From: Epiperipatus broadwayi
Lineage: Eukaryota > Onychophora > Udeonychophora > Euonychophora > Peripatidae
Direction: 5' to 3'
NCBI GenBank assembly: GCA_028023455.1
Contig: JAQFVV010006626.1
Span: forward strand, 314,001-378,000
DNA length: 64,000 nucleotides
The position numbers and the translations under genes were made by a program. Positions 23,041 to 36,639 of this stretch are shown here, in pieces. Position 1 is the first letter of the stretch, and each line of letters opens with the position of its first letter. Under the pieces are notes generated by a model that was not told the DNA's origin, did no database searches, and saw nothing but the letters and a program-made list of their open reading frames with translations.

Positions 23041-24106
23041 GTAACATTTTCTAAAAATAACTTTTATTTTTTTATTCTAAATTTCTTTCTTTAAACTTTG
23101 AATTTTATTAATTAAAAAAAAAGAGAAGGCCATCATTAATTTGCCTTGAATGGGCTAATTAATTAAAAATATACATTCTTTTAGAAAATGTTGGTGGACT
23201 TATCTCAAAATCAAGACATACTAAATATTTTAACAAGATTTAAAAAGAAAAATACATTCTTATTTCTTTTAATAAAATAAGCATTTTATTTCAGCAGAAT
23301 TTTGCATTAACTCATATATATATGCTTGATGTATATACATGTTTGACTAATAGGTTTTACAAGTAATTTTTATTAATAAAAATCTAATCTTAGAATGGAA
23401 TTTATTTAAAACAAAATATTTAAATACAAATACAAATTTAATAAACATAATTATTTTTAGCTTTAATGCAAAACCCTGCTCATATTGGACTATAAACTTA
23501 ATTCAGGCCTACAATACTAATCAAGTTTATAGGAGGCTGTGAAGCATGGATCGTACTTCAGATCCATTGCTTCATTAATGAATAAATATAGAATAATAAC
23601 GTATAAGAAAATTGCTTACTTAAAAAACAAAAAGCAAAAGCAATATTCTTTTAAACAAAATTATAATAAAAAAAATATTAAAAAACACAATTTTTCAATT
23701 AAATTATATTTACTATTACCATTAATTTTTACAAAATCAAATTTCTGTTATTAATTAGATAATTAAAAAACATCAGTCTATAGAAAGTTAAGAGAAACTT
23801 TTTTAAAAAAAATAATAATAATATAAAAAAATATTAAGCATAGAATTTTGCATTTAAGTAATATTTCCTATTTTAAAATTAAACAGTGAATTAAAAATAA
23901 TATATAAATAGTGTACTGCAGGAGATGGCCTTTCTAAAAAAACATCAAGTAATAATAGAGAAGGAAGCATTATTGTGTAGTTTTGAGAATTTAAGTCAAG
24001 AGAGTTTAAAAATTGTTGTTTTTTATAGTTGTTTATACTTAGTTATTTTATACATTTTTTTCTAGAATACAGGCTTTTTTATACCTACACTTTTATACGT
24101 AATATA
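23041..24106. other. AT-rich DNA with an LTR-end-like hairpin
   Basis: Mostly featureless. At 23540-23574 a hairpin TGAAGCA...TGCTTCA encloses TGGATC...GATCCA, the same layout as the terminus of the LTR element ending at 46750. No LTR body is recognised beside it. Confidence 0.4.
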
Positions 24107-24390
24107 TAGGGGGTTTAAATTCTGACTTTCACATGACCCTCAACCATCCATGCTATTTCATACCATTGATAGACTTGATCACACACATGTTGAAAAGATA
24201 AACAATCACCAATATACTGATTTCATGCTAAACCAGCACTCGTCAGTTTTGTCCAGATTATCATCTCCACACATATATACAATCAAAGCTCAGCATATAC
24301 TAAGATAGCCAATCTTCATGCTTTAATGGACAGGCTTCAAACCACTCAACCCCACAACTCTTCAGCTACATGAGAAAAAAATAAGCCTGA
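24107..24390 (-). mobile_element. Retrozyme-like repeat R, copy 1
   Basis: About 285 bp sharing blocks such as CATGCTAAACCAGCACTC and TTTAATGGACAGGCTTCAA with copies at 24.5, 49.0 and 58.6-59.2 kb. Strand is given as the ribozyme sense. No coding capacity. The hammerhead marks it as a non-autonomous retrozyme-type element. Confidence 0.75.
24208..24252 (-). ncRNA. Hammerhead ribozyme core, R copy 1
   Basis: Box CUGACGA, stem II UGCU/AGCA with loop GGUUU and G-U closure, and GAAA are exact. Stem I is weakened and stem III is altered (GAAAUCAG), so this copy is probably inactive. Confidence 0.6.
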
Positions 24391-24529
24391 CTGAAAATTG
24401 AAAAAAGAAATATTTATATGGTCCAGATTTGGAAATTTTCTTCTACTATACTACAAAACTCACTACAACATCGTATTATTAAAAATAATTTTATTAAAAT
24501 ATTAATATTTTTTACTAAATTATAAATGT

Positions 24530-24810
24530 AATTAGAGGGGATTTAAATACAAAATTTTAACCTCCCTTAAGCTATTCACTTCATCTTATATAACAATATG
24601 CATGGTCACATACATGCAAAAAAGATAAATAACCTCACATACTTGCATTTTGTGCTGAACCAACATTCATCGGATGGTATTGATCAAATCTCCCACACAC
24701 ATATATAATCAGTGCTCAGTTTATATTAAGATAGCAAATCTTCAAACTTTAAGGGTCGGGCTTATCATCCTCCAATTCTTCAGTCATCCATATTATTAAA
24801 AATAGGCTGA
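24530..24810 (-). mobile_element. Repeat R, copy 2, diverged
   Basis: Aligns with R copy 1 over most of its length (for example ATCAGTGCTCAG and TATTAAGATAGC). The hammerhead region has decayed (CCGAUGA, no GAAA). The oldest-looking R copy here. Confidence 0.65.
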
Positions 24811-24982
24811 TGGGAATGCTGAGAGCCCCTGTTAAGGGCGATATTGTTGCTATATTCATGTTGGCTTTAAGTAACTCTGACCCCTCATATTTGGAACCTT
24901 AATATGTACAGTTAAATATTTAGCAGAAGTATAGGCAGAATTCAGGCTGAAATGTTACATTATTAACTACAAACACAACAAA

Positions 24983-25099
24983 TTTTTTTTTTTTTCATAT
25001 GTCATAGCATCTGCCGGGATGCGAACCCACACCCATCTGCATCCAATTACTTGCTTGCATGGCGGCTGTGATACCTCTCGGCTAACAACGCAAGACCAC
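24983..25099 (-). mobile_element. tRNA-derived SINE, copy 1
   Basis: Minus strand: A-box-like TTAGCCGAGAGGT, B-box-like GGGTTCGCATCCC, end GATGCTATGACATATG and a poly-A tail (T run at 24983-24995). The long gap between boxes resembles a Leu or Ser tRNA. Target duplication uncertain. Confidence 0.8.
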
Positions 25100-27485
25100 A
25101 AAAAATAGTTTGTTTAATAAAAACTGCATTTTGCATTTTGGTATTAATCTTTTTTAATACTTTATTTTCTAACAGTTTTATTCAATATATGAAAATAATT
25201 GATAACAAAATTAAAAGAAAACCCAGGGTATTATATTTCGATATATAATGATCAAAAAAGTAACAAAAGTTACTACAGAATCTCACAATTTATGGAAGTA
25301 ATTAATAAATACTTGTATATACACTTTTAGTTAAGAGAGAGTACAATTATAATAAGAAGACTAATTATGCTACTTATTAAAAATATAAAACTATTCTTTT
25401 ATAAAGAAGACATATGCATTTTATAATAAAGAGAAAAAAAACTTCACACTTTTCAAACATTACATACATTCTGTAGAACATCTTTTAATGTGACAAAAAT
25501 ATCACAATAATCAACATTTTGAATATCCAGAAGCTAAAAAAATTAAGTTTTTGTTTTCACTTTTAATTGATTCAAATTAAAAATTCTACCATCAAACTTG
25601 TATCACATCTTGATCCTTGGGTATTTAAACCTGTTTAGTCGTAAAAATAAAAAAACACTGTTGAGGCAGGTAATACTTTTGTTTTGACACCAGTTTTTAT
25701 TTGAAATTCCTGAGATATTTTATCCCTTTAATAACATTTTTCTCTTATTCCATCATGGATAAGCTTTATAATATGGAAAAAGTACTTTGATCAGTAAGAT
25801 AATGTCAAAATATGTCACAGATTTATATAATTAGTTGAATCAAATCTCTTTCATGAAATCAATACAACAATATATAAATATTGTTTTTATTTCTGACACT
25901 CTTCTTGCATTTGCCTATCTATAGAGTTTGATTCTTTAAAATTACCTTGAATATCTGGTAATCAATCATCTATGACAGAAACCAACCTGTTCAACAAAAT
26001 CCTTAAAGAAACCTTTGCTGTACTGAATAATAATGATATGTCATGATAAATTACTGCAATATTGTCCACTCTCTTTATTTTAAAAACTAAAACTATAGAA
26101 TCATCTTTAATATTATGCAGAACAACTTTCTGATTTCCATATATTTCTAAAAAAATTTCAAAATTTTTGAAACTAATGTACCAATATTTTAAAATTTATC
26201 CAGGTTTTTTTTTTTCAAAACTTGAGTCTTTTCTTTTTTAAGAAAGTACTTGATTTTATTAGACTGGATATGTTTGTTTAAATTTGAATGAGTAGATAAA
26301 ATAAATATATTAATAAAAAATTGTTATATCATTATTTATAAATGATGAAAATACAACTTCTACTTGTTTAAATATTATTATCATTTTATAAGAGAAACCT
26401 AATGCAGGATGTGATAGAATTGTAATACTACATTTTATGTTAATAGATAATTTTAATGTATTAGTAATAAGATCTATTGTGACCATAATTAATACATGTC
26501 TGCATTTCTTTGCAGTTTTAATGTACCAATCATATTGTGAAGTTTTTAATCAGTTACTGAACTTCTGCCTTTAAACTTTAACATTTATTAAAAGAAAATA
26601 TCATATTTTCTATCAATCAAGTCACTACTAATATTGTAAAATTGCCTACTTATGATTCTTTTTTTAATAAACCCCAAAACAGATTTACTTATAATTATAA
26701 ACACTATTTAAGAGATTTACATGTTTCAATAATATTTTAATAATAATATTAGTGTTTAATAGCTGTTGAAATATAATACATATAATAGATACTTCTAAAA
26801 AAACAAATTAATTTTCTTGAAGATCTTTTCTTTAATTCAACTACTATTATAATCTTGGAAAGTAATAATCTATGATTCGGTCAACATTCTACACTTGTAA
26901 GAGCTCACATAATATTAATTTCTACTTGTAAGAGCTCTTATAATATTAACTTCTTTTCTAATTATAATGCAATTTATCAACTGTCTCCTCTATTACAAAA
27001 ATGTTTCTGCCAAACAAAGATAGTCAATACATAAATATTAGTAAAAATGCAATAACATCAGGTTTATTGATTTTACAGCATCAATTTTATTGTTATTATC
27101 AAATTATGAATCAAAACCTACTATCTGTATGAAACATGTATATCAAATTCTAAAACAATTAATTCTTTATTGTTTAATGATAATTATATAATAATATTAT
27201 CCAACAAATAATAAAAGTTCTCTTTTTTCTAAATTCTCTAAATTTTATTTGAAGTATATGCACTAACAAAATTAGTATTGGTAGCATTGTAATAGCCAAG
27301 ATTAATTATCAATAACCTTCCTTAGGTACAATAAAAAATTTCAAAAATAGACAATTCTAAAATAGATGCTACAAAAAATCCAATATTGTGCTTTCTTCTT
27401 TCACTAACTCACCACCCCTTTATAAAACATCTTGTAGCCATTTACCTGTATTATTAAACATCCAGTTTTTGAAGATGAATTTTAC
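25100..27485. other. AT-rich DNA without recognisable genes
   Basis: 2.4 kb with no gene, repeat or RNA signal that I can support. Confidence 0.55.
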
Positions 27486-28017
27486 TAAAACCAATTATGT
27501 AAATGAGATATTTATTTATATAGTGTGATGTATATAAATTATAATAAACTAAAGATCAGCATTTCAAGCTAATGTACATGCACTTTTTTATGAATGTTAA
27601 TATTAAATGAATACTTTAATTTCCAACAAAAGGTAGAAGTCTTTGCAAAAGAATGAATCCACCTATTCTTTCAACCCAAATGCTTAAGTATGGGCAAATC
27701 TTAAGCACTGGAAATGAAAGCGTGAAGATAAACCATTCACTTTAAATTACTCTTTACCACGTCTGAATGAATGACGTCCACAAAATTTTCTAGAATTTAT
27801 GACACATCATTCTTAAATGAAATTAAACATTTCCAGTGCTTAAGATTTGCCCATATTTAAGCATTTGGGTTGAAAGAATAGGTGGATTCATTGTATTCTT
27901 TTACAAAGACTTTATCTTGCGTTGGAAATAAAAGTATTCATTTAATATTAACATTCATAAAAAAGTTAATGTACATTAGCTTGAAATGCTGATCTTTAGT
28001 TTATTAAAACCAATTAT
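27486..28017. mobile_element. Long foldback, 13-bp TSD, no hammerhead seen
   Basis: Element 27499-28004 lies between exact copies of TAAAACCAATTAT (27486-27498, 28005-28017). Arms of about 180 bp (27541-27720, 27825-28004) pair closely, with an unpaired tail of about 40 bp on the left. No CUGANGA/GAAA pair found on either strand. Confidence 0.85.
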
Positions 28018-28941
28018 ATTGATCTTAAATCTTACAAATTCTTAGCAACCAGTGCTCTCCATTGTTTTTTTGAAAATTATGCATGATATTCTAAGTACTT
28101 AATTTAGAAAAAAAACTTTAGAAATTCCATTGCCTTCTTATTTACCACTACTGTTGATACTACTACTATTTTTTGCTTTAAAGTGCAATCTACTAGAGAT
28201 AATGATTTAGCCAGACTATAAAAATTAGGCCATTTTGGGACTACAACTTTTAGACGTCTTTCAACACTTGTGTTAGGAAAGTGAATCTCTAAATAAAGCC
28301 ACCTAAGTGTGCAATTTTTTTCATCTAAATTTCCTCTCTCAAACCCAGTTTCAAAATAAGTCATTGGTGATTGAACTGTCTCAAGTAAAAATTACAACTA
28401 ATGACTGTCAGTATACTAATCAGATATCTATCACTGCTTGTTTATTTTAAGGATTTGAGTTTAATATATGAAAAAAGAACCAAAAATATAGGAAATGTTG
28501 TACACACAATTTTGATCTCATAGTTAGTATAGGAATGATTGGATCTTACTCTAATATGTGACTGCAGAGAAAAACAGAAAAGGTTGTATTCCAAACACAA
28601 ACCATTATTTAATGAAGCAACAGCATGAGATACACTTAATTGGGTACTGGTTATTTTTTGTCATCATAGCATAAAGACATGTCACTATTTCAGCATCTGT
28701 AGGGCATCAGTAGCCCATATAATTTAAGACATTTTTGACTAATTATAAAAAAATGCATGATTTTTATTTTACTATTTACATAAGTAATAAAAATAGAATA
28801 TGACCCTTAATATGCATAGATGTATTGACAGGATAACTTATATCCATGTCTTTTCATACATTTTTTTATTGGTCTAGCTTTCAAACTGGATATCTTGAGA
28901 TTTTTAATCACAGTGATCACAAAATAGGATTAAACACAAAC
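28018..28941. other. AT-rich DNA; one unassigned 86-codon frame
   Basis: The minus-strand frame at 28104-28364 has protein-like composition but no motif I can name. Nothing else seen. Confidence 0.35.
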
Positions 28942-29078
28942 AACTATTAATGATATGTCAAGCATTGGTGGTCGAGAAGTCAGCGACCGCTGCCTTACAA
29001 GCAGTTGTCGCAGATTAGTGGGTTCGCTTCCTGGCTGATGCTATGACACATGAGGAAAAAAAAAACTATTAATGATAT
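28942..29078 (+). mobile_element. tRNA-derived SINE, copy 2, 15-bp TSD
   Basis: Element 28957-29063 between exact AACTATTAATGATAT repeats. A-box region GGTCGAGAAGTCAGC, B-box GGGTTCGCTTCC, common end GATGCTATGACACATGAG, poly-A tail. Confidence 0.9.
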
Positions 29079-29720
29079 TTGGATTATAAAGTTTAAATTA
29101 AAAGATTATACTTTTACAATGAAACTACCTTGTAATTCAATGAATATGTGGTTGATATTAAAAGATTTTAATTATCACGTAGAAGATATCGCTGCTTTAA
29201 TTATAATAAAAAAAATCATAAATACCTAATATATATATATTATTTTTGGGATGAATTTTATATTTATTTACCAATTATTAATTCAGCTACATTAATGCTA
29301 CAAAAATTGTGACATTGTAAAAAATTGCCATTAATTTTTTTACGTTCATTAAATTTTATTTATTTCCATCACTCAACCATATCAATATTTTTAAAATCCA
29401 TGATATAGATATACATTTTAAAATATTTAATATTTACTTACTCTATAAACATCAATGGATTAATTCAACTAAATAACTGAAGGCAATCATGGATTTGTAA
29501 TATTAATACATTTTTAACCCTTTCATTTTCCCCCTTAAAGCTTAAAAAGTTCAATCAAAACTTAAAGTATATTAATGGAATCATTTATTAAACTATTGAC
29601 TTTTTAATTCATAAAAATATCATAATTAGTATTAATTGCATAATTATTATCTATTTTTTTCATACTCGTATTTTATAAGTAAAAATTAATTTGAAATATA
29701 TTACACTTATCCTGTATAAT

Positions 29721-29722
<2 letters not shown>
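29079..29722. other. AT-rich DNA without recognisable genes
   Basis: I see nothing in this stretch. Confidence 0.5.

Positions 29723-29793
<71 letters not shown>
29723..29793. repeat. (TA)n microsatellite at PLE-A composite left end
   Basis: About 70 bp of AT dinucleotides with one TTATTA interruption, directly abutting the PLE-A end. Confidence 0.95.
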
Positions 29794-29794
<1 letters not shown>

Positions 29795-29850
29795 ATCAAA
29801 ACTACCCCAAATCTAAAATTAAACCAGACCAGAATAAAAATAATATTAAA

Positions 29851-29894
29851 ACACAACCTAAGGTTTCACTGCTACAAGCAGACTTCTCAAGTGT
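29851..29894 (-). ncRNA. Hammerhead-like ribozyme fold, PLE-A copy 2
   Basis: Same 44-nt fold as copy 3: stem I ACAC/GUGU, UUGAGAA, stem II CUGCU/AGCAG, GAAA, stem III ACC/GGU, cleavage base U. Confidence 0.5.
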
Positions 29895-29932
29895 AAAGAA
29901 ATAATAAAAAAAAACACAACTTATATATACTA

Positions 29933-30919
29933 TTAAAAACTACCCACAAATCCATTCACTTCCCATCCACCCTTAATATTAAAAGAACTCTTAAATAAGT
30001 TAATTGCTTCAGAATCATAAATTTTCAATAATAAAGACTCTTTAATTCTTCTTTTGATTTCATTTCTTTCAAAGAAGACAACCTTAGCTTCATCAAAATC
30101 AATAGTGTGGCCTGTATCTTTTTCATGGACATACAAAGCAGAACTAAGATATCTATTTTTAACTCTACTTTTATGAACCTTTACTCTTTCATTTAAACTC
30201 AAACTACTCTGACCTATGTAAACCTTCTTACAAAATAAACAAGGAATAAAATATACCACCCCAGGAATAGTCTTTCTATCAAAAACTTCCTTTGTATTAT
30301 TCAATAAATTATTCAATGTAACACCCCTTTTCCAAGCAATTTTCTTATTTCCAAACAATTTACTATTTCTACACACAATTTTATAAGAAGACAATTTAAA
30401 TGGCAAAGAAATAAAATCATATTTTTCTTTAACCTTTACATCCTTACAAATATTACTATTAAATAAAATACTTTTAACAAATTTATCAGAGTATCCAACA
30501 CTTAAATAATCTTTATAAAATTGATATTTCTGAAACAAAGCTACCCCCCTAGAATTATTTAATTTAATATTCCTATGACAATAATTCCTTAAAGCAGCTA
30601 CTTTATGAGATACAGACTGATAGCTATCAGGTTTAATTATAGATCTTAATTCTTTACTTTTAACTAAATGACTGCACAATAAACAATTAGTTTCTATATT
30701 TCTAATCACCAAAAGATCTAAAAATTTTAACTTACCAAAATCTAACCCCCCTCCTTCTAACACAAATTTTATAGAAGGATCAAAACAATTAAACTCATTT
30801 ACAAATTCCTTCAATATACCATTCTCAACAACAAATAAACAATCATCAACATATCTGACAAATAATTTTACATATAAACAATTCTTTTTAATAATAATTT
30901 CCTCTTCCATAAAACTAAT
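29933..30919 (-). pseudogene. PLE-A copy 2: RT C-terminal part plus endonuclease
   Basis: Open without breaks from ISFMEEEIII (just after RT motif B) through YVDD (motif C), the thumb region and the whole GIY-YIG domain (VVYFIPC, KVYIGQS, LNERVKVHK, FFERNEIKRR) to GSF-stop. RT motifs A and B and the N-terminus are absent, so it cannot make an active RT. The first 46 residues of the longer open frame (30920-31057) are antisense of copy 3. It shows that RT and endonuclease form one reading frame, which places the frameshift in copy 1. Confidence 0.93.
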
Positions 30920-30923
30920 ATGA

Positions 30924-32075
30924 AAAAGGAAAGAAAAATTTGTTATTAATCCTGCTGAGATTAAACATCTTAAAAATAGGTTAATTGCTAATGATGTAAT
31001 CATTTCTCGTGAAGACAAAGCTGGTAGGTTTGTTATTATGAAAGGAGATGATTTCAAAGAGAAAATGGATAGAGAATTAAATAATGGTAAATATATGTTG
31101 TTAGATAAAAATCCAGGTAATTTGATTAAAAGAAAATTGATAGATATTATGAAGAAAATGGTTAATTTAAAAATTTTTAATAGAGTAGATTATTTAAAAT
31201 GCTATCCTAATGATTTTACATCAGCTAAGGTGTTTGTGAATATTAAAACTCATAAAGATGGTTTTCCTTTAAGATTTATTTTTGATTTTACAGGTAGTGT
31301 TGTAGAAGGTATTTCTAGATTCTTGAATAATTTTTTAAAACAATTTGTTGATTTTGGTCAGTACACAGTTTCTTCTTCTTTTGAGGCTTTTGATAAGATT
31401 AATAATTTTAAAATGGAAAGTAGTTGGGTATTTGGAAGTTTAGATATTGAAAATATGTATCAGTCTGTTAATAGGTTAAGCAGTATTGATGTTCTTTTGT
31501 CTGTATTGATTAAGAAAAGTTCTTTATCAAAAAATAAAATTAAGGTAATTAAAGATTTGCTTTTGTTATTGGAAGATTCTATGTATTTTACTTATAAAGG
31601 TAATTTTTATAAGATTAAGGAAGGGTGGATAATAGGTTATATTATTTCTCCTTTAGTATGTTCAGTTTATATTAGTTTTATGGAAGAGGAAATTATTATT
31701 AAAAAGAATTGTTTATATGTAAAATTATTTGTCAGATATGTTGATGATTGTTTATTTGTTGTTGAGAATGGTAAATTGAAGGAATTTGTAAATGAGTTTA
31801 ATTGTTTTGATCCTTCTATAAAATTTGTGTTAGAAGGAGGGGGGTTAGATTTTGGTAAGTTAAAATTTTTAGATCTTTTGGTGATTAGAAATATAGAAAC
31901 TAATTGTTTATTGTGCAGTCATTTAGTTAAAAGTAAAGAATTAAGATCTATAATTAAACCTGATAGCTATCAGTCTGTATCTCATAAAGTAGCTGCTTTA
32001 AGGAATTATTGTCATAGGAATATTAAATTAAATAATTCTAGGGGGGTAACTTTGTTTCAGAAATATATACTCTGA
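30924..32075 (+). pseudogene. PLE-A copy 3: reverse transcriptase part
   Basis: Open from KRKEKF at the fusion point through the SREDKAGRFVIM block, motif A GSLDIENMY, motif B GWIIGYIISPL, motif C YVDD and the thumb to FQKYIL-stop. The N-terminal hundred or so residues of copy 1 are missing. A 29-bp deletion at about 32066-32068 shifts the frame and causes the stop. RT catalytic Asp residues are all present. Confidence 0.93.
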
Positions 32076-32628
32076 TAAATTTGTTAAAAGTATTTTATTT
32101 AATAATAATATTTGTAAGGATGTAAAGGTTAAAGAAAAATATGATTTTATTTCTTTGCCATTTAAATTGTCTTCTTATAAAATTGTGTGTAGAAATAGTA
32201 AATTGTTTGGAAATAAGAAAATTGCTTGGAAAAGGGGTGTTACATTGAATAATTTATTGAATAATACAAAGGAAGTTTTTGATAGAAAGACTATTCCTGG
32301 TGTGGTATATTTTATACCTTGTTTATTTTGTAAGAAGGTTTACATAGGTCAGAGTAGTTTGAGTTTAAATGAAAGAGTAAAGGTTCATAAAAGTAGAGTT
32401 AAAAATAGATATCTTAGTTCTGCTTTGTATGTCCATGAAAAAGATACAGGCCACACTATTGATTTTGATGAAGCTAAGGTTGTCTTCTTTGAGAGAAATG
32501 AAATCAAAAGAAGAATTAAAGAGTCTTTATTATTGAAAATTTATGATTCTGAAGCAATTAACTTATTTAAGAGTTCTTTTAATATTAAGGGTGGATGGGA
32601 AGTGAATGGATTTGTGGGTAGTTTTTAA
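32068..32628 (+). pseudogene. PLE-A copy 3: endonuclease part after frameshift
   Basis: Continues the protein in a new frame from YSDKFVKSI through the complete GIY-YIG domain to GSF-stop. Its endonuclease matches copy 2 residue for residue as far as I compared, so the two arms separated recently or have been homogenised. Confidence 0.92.
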
Positions 32629-32666
32629 TAGTATATATAAGTTGTGTTTTTTTTTATTATTTCTTT

Positions 32667-32710
32667 ACACTTGAGAAGTCTGCTTGTAGCAGTGAAACCT
32701 TAGGTTGTGT
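32667..32710 (+). ncRNA. Hammerhead-like ribozyme fold, PLE-A copy 3
   Basis: Stem I ACAC (32667-32670) with GUGU (32707-32710); UUGAGAA; stem II CUGCU/AGCAG with loop UGU; GAAA (32694-32697); stem III ACC/GGU with loop UUA; cleavage base U at 32706. Only C3 and G8 deviate from the consensus, and they change together to U and A, which can pair. Confidence 0.5.
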
Positions 32711-32800
32711 TTTAATATTATTTTTATTCTGGTCTGGTTTAATTTTGGATTTGGGGTAGTTTTGATTTTATATTGACTAGTTTAGCTTTATGCTTGTAAT

Positions 32801-34157
<1,357 letters not shown>

Positions 34158-34183
<26 letters not shown>
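34158..34183. repeat. (TA)n microsatellite
   Basis: About 26 bp of TA between the 418-bp array and PLE-D. Confidence 0.9.
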
Positions 34184-34186
<3 letters not shown>

Positions 34187-34690
34187 ATGTGTTTAATGTT
34201 TCATTTTGTGTTACAAATAATGTTAATAAATTAGTGAATAATTAAAAAAATGTCATCCCTGTCAAGCAGAAAAGTAAAGTTATTTATCAAATTTGTTGTG
34301 GGTATAAGTTATCATATACAGGTACCATCGTGTAAAAAGTAAAAATAATAATGATATAATGACTGCTTCAGGTTTTTTTTTTTGGATCATGAAATGAAAT
34401 GTAAATATAAATTTTGGTTTGATACTGAAAGTATTAAGTTTCTTCATGAAGAGAGCAACTATAACAAAAGAAAAATTAAGATGGTAATTTTAATAAATAG
34501 AAATAAAATGAGTATAATTAATGGATAAGCTGCTTACATTATAATTCAGGATTCATAGGATTTGAATTGATGATGTATGCTTCCATTATGCTTTTTGAAT
34601 TTATTGTCAGTTGAAGAGGGTTAAAGAATTTTATCTGAATGTCCTTTTGCAGATTGAAAGACTGTATTTAATAGATAATTACCATTATAT
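34184..34690 (+). pseudogene. PLE family D, upstream 3'-end copy
   Basis: A 5'-truncated copy with only the endonuclease region and 3' UTR. VIYQICC...LSYTG marks the GIY-YIG start, and the later part aligns base by base with 38157-38450. It is broken by several frameshifts. The 3' UTR end (ATTGAAAGACTGTATTTAATAG-like) matches that at about 38520-38565. It lies head to tail upstream of the longer copy, the tandem arrangement known for PLEs. Confidence 0.7.
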
Positions 34691-36639
34691 TTATTATTTT
34701 TATTAATAGACATTTTATTTATATTACATTTTTTAATTTATTACAATAGATCTAAGTGATAATAAAACTGATAGATTACTAAGGAATAGCAGATGCAGTG
34801 TAAAAAAAATTATTCAAACTTCATTTTTTTAAAGATTGCAAAGTGTTTCATGTATTCCCAAATTGTTGTAACATAAAATTGAACAGCTGTTTAAATTTAG
34901 TACTGAGATGTATGGATACATTGAAATCAATGATTTTAAATGATATAGTTAAGATATGTAAACTAGATTTTTTTGATATTTGCAAATATTTGAAAGCAAT
35001 TAACATTTAATAAATTTAAATGAATGATGTGATTGGGACATATATAAAATTGTTTGTGAAAATGGATTTAAATTATTTGAACTTAAACTACAGAGTAAAT
35101 TTGAGAAGAAAATTGATTTTTTATATAGTAAGTGGTATCCACAAGTTTATAATGATGCTAATTTGTCAAATAAAAAGATACATTAGATTCAGAAATATGT
35201 TTTAACTCAGGGAGCTAAGTACATCAGAGGTACATGGGATGATTAAAACTTAGAACTATTTACAGATGTTAAAAATTTATTTGAATTAATTCCTGGTGAC
35301 AATCATATTGTTGATGAAATTACCAAAAAAATTAATTGTAATAAATTTAATGTGATTCTGTATGAAAAGTCATGGAAATTGGTCATTACAGAATTTAAAC
35401 AGAATCTGATGAATGATAATATGAAAGATGATAAAGGGCTATGGATATGTTTAATGATGAATGTGACTATGAAATACATCCTTCTTGTGATGTATGTCCT
35501 CATTTTTTGCAAATATAGTTACATAAAGAATGTAATTCTTTGTGGATTGTGGTTGATTTTGGAGGTTCATTACGTAACAGACTTTTAAATATATTGGTAA
35601 GCTATTATAAGAGTTGTTTGGACTTGAGAAAAATAATATTGCTTCATCTTTTGACATTGTAGATAGAATTAAAAATATAATGATTAATGAAAATGATGTT
35701 ATTACTCCATTAGATGTAACAAAATGTATGGTTTTATTGATAGAGTGAATCCCATAAAAATAATTGAACATGCATTAAAATGTAAAGGTGTTGGTACATA
35801 TGTGATAAAATTTATTATTGATTCTTTAAAAAAATTTTGATGGTAACATTGTTGCTTTTTTTCAAGGTAGATATTATAAAATGTCTAAAGATTGGCCTAT
35901 GGGTCTGCCTCTTGTTGCACAAGTTTGCAATTTTGTTTTGTTTATATATGAGAGTAGTATTTTAAATATATGTTCTTTTAAAGATATTGAAATTTACAAA
36001 ATGTATATAGTTGATGTTGTTGTTTGTGGAAATAGCAATACAATAAATTTTCTTGTAGAGCAGTTAAATAATTTGAATAGCTTGAAATGAACTTTTAAAA
36101 AGAAAAAGGACAGAAGTAGTAATTATTTGGATTTAATTATTACAAATGATAATAATATATTAAATTATAAATTAATAATCAAACCATTGCAAAAAAAAGT
36201 GAATAAATATTTTGTAAATCAAAAGTACCACTTATGCATAAGATGGATAGTTTGAGATTTTTTTTTTGTTTCATAATGAAAAATTATGTCATTAAGAGTA
36301 TGATATATTCAAAAATATTGACATATTAGCCAAGGAATTGCTTGAAGTTGGTTATAAATAGAAACAGATATGCAATACTTTATGTCAATTTAAAAAGAGT
36401 TATAATGGTTTAAAGAAGATGAATATTGATAGTAAAAAAAATCGATATTTGTTCTATTTATTTTAAATGGTCAAGTGAAAAATTTTAAAGATATATATAA
36501 GAATATGTTTAATGTTTCATTTTGAGTTACAAATATTATTAATAAATGAGTGAATAATTCTAAAAATGTCATATCTGTCACACAGAAAAGTAAGGTTGTG
36601 TGTCAAATTTTTTGTGGATGTATGTTTTCATATAAAGGT
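34691..36639 (+). pseudogene. PLE family D, main copy: RT and endonuclease start
   Basis: A heavily decayed reverse transcriptase. Recognisable parts are a motif A neighbourhood near 35650-35760, motif B with WPMGLPLVAQVCN (about 35895-35935), a degraded motif C (MYIVDVVV, about 36002), and a following YLDLIITND block. 36490-36639 is the GIY-YIG start (VCQIFCGCMFSYKG). Numerous stops and frameshifts make it far older than families A and B. The coding region is interrupted at 36639 by the solo LTR and resumes at 38157. Confidence 0.7.

Noticed and set aside
27499-28004. Hammerhead in this foldback and in 61632-61888
   Set aside because: No CUGANGA box paired with a GAAA box was found on either strand.
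29007-29045. CTGATG in the SINE as a hammerhead box
   Set aside because: The box reads CTGATGC and no GAAA with supporting stems follows.
28957-29063. tRNA gene
   Set aside because: A and B boxes are present, but the poly-A tail, 15-bp target duplication and four sister copies make it a SINE.
30920-31057. N-terminal extension of the 374-codon PLE frame
   Set aside because: It is the antisense of PLE-A copy 3 across the head-to-head junction, not protein.
35303-35771. Minus-strand frames over PLE-D
   Set aside because: RT motifs B and C of PLE-D are on the plus strand; these are shadows.
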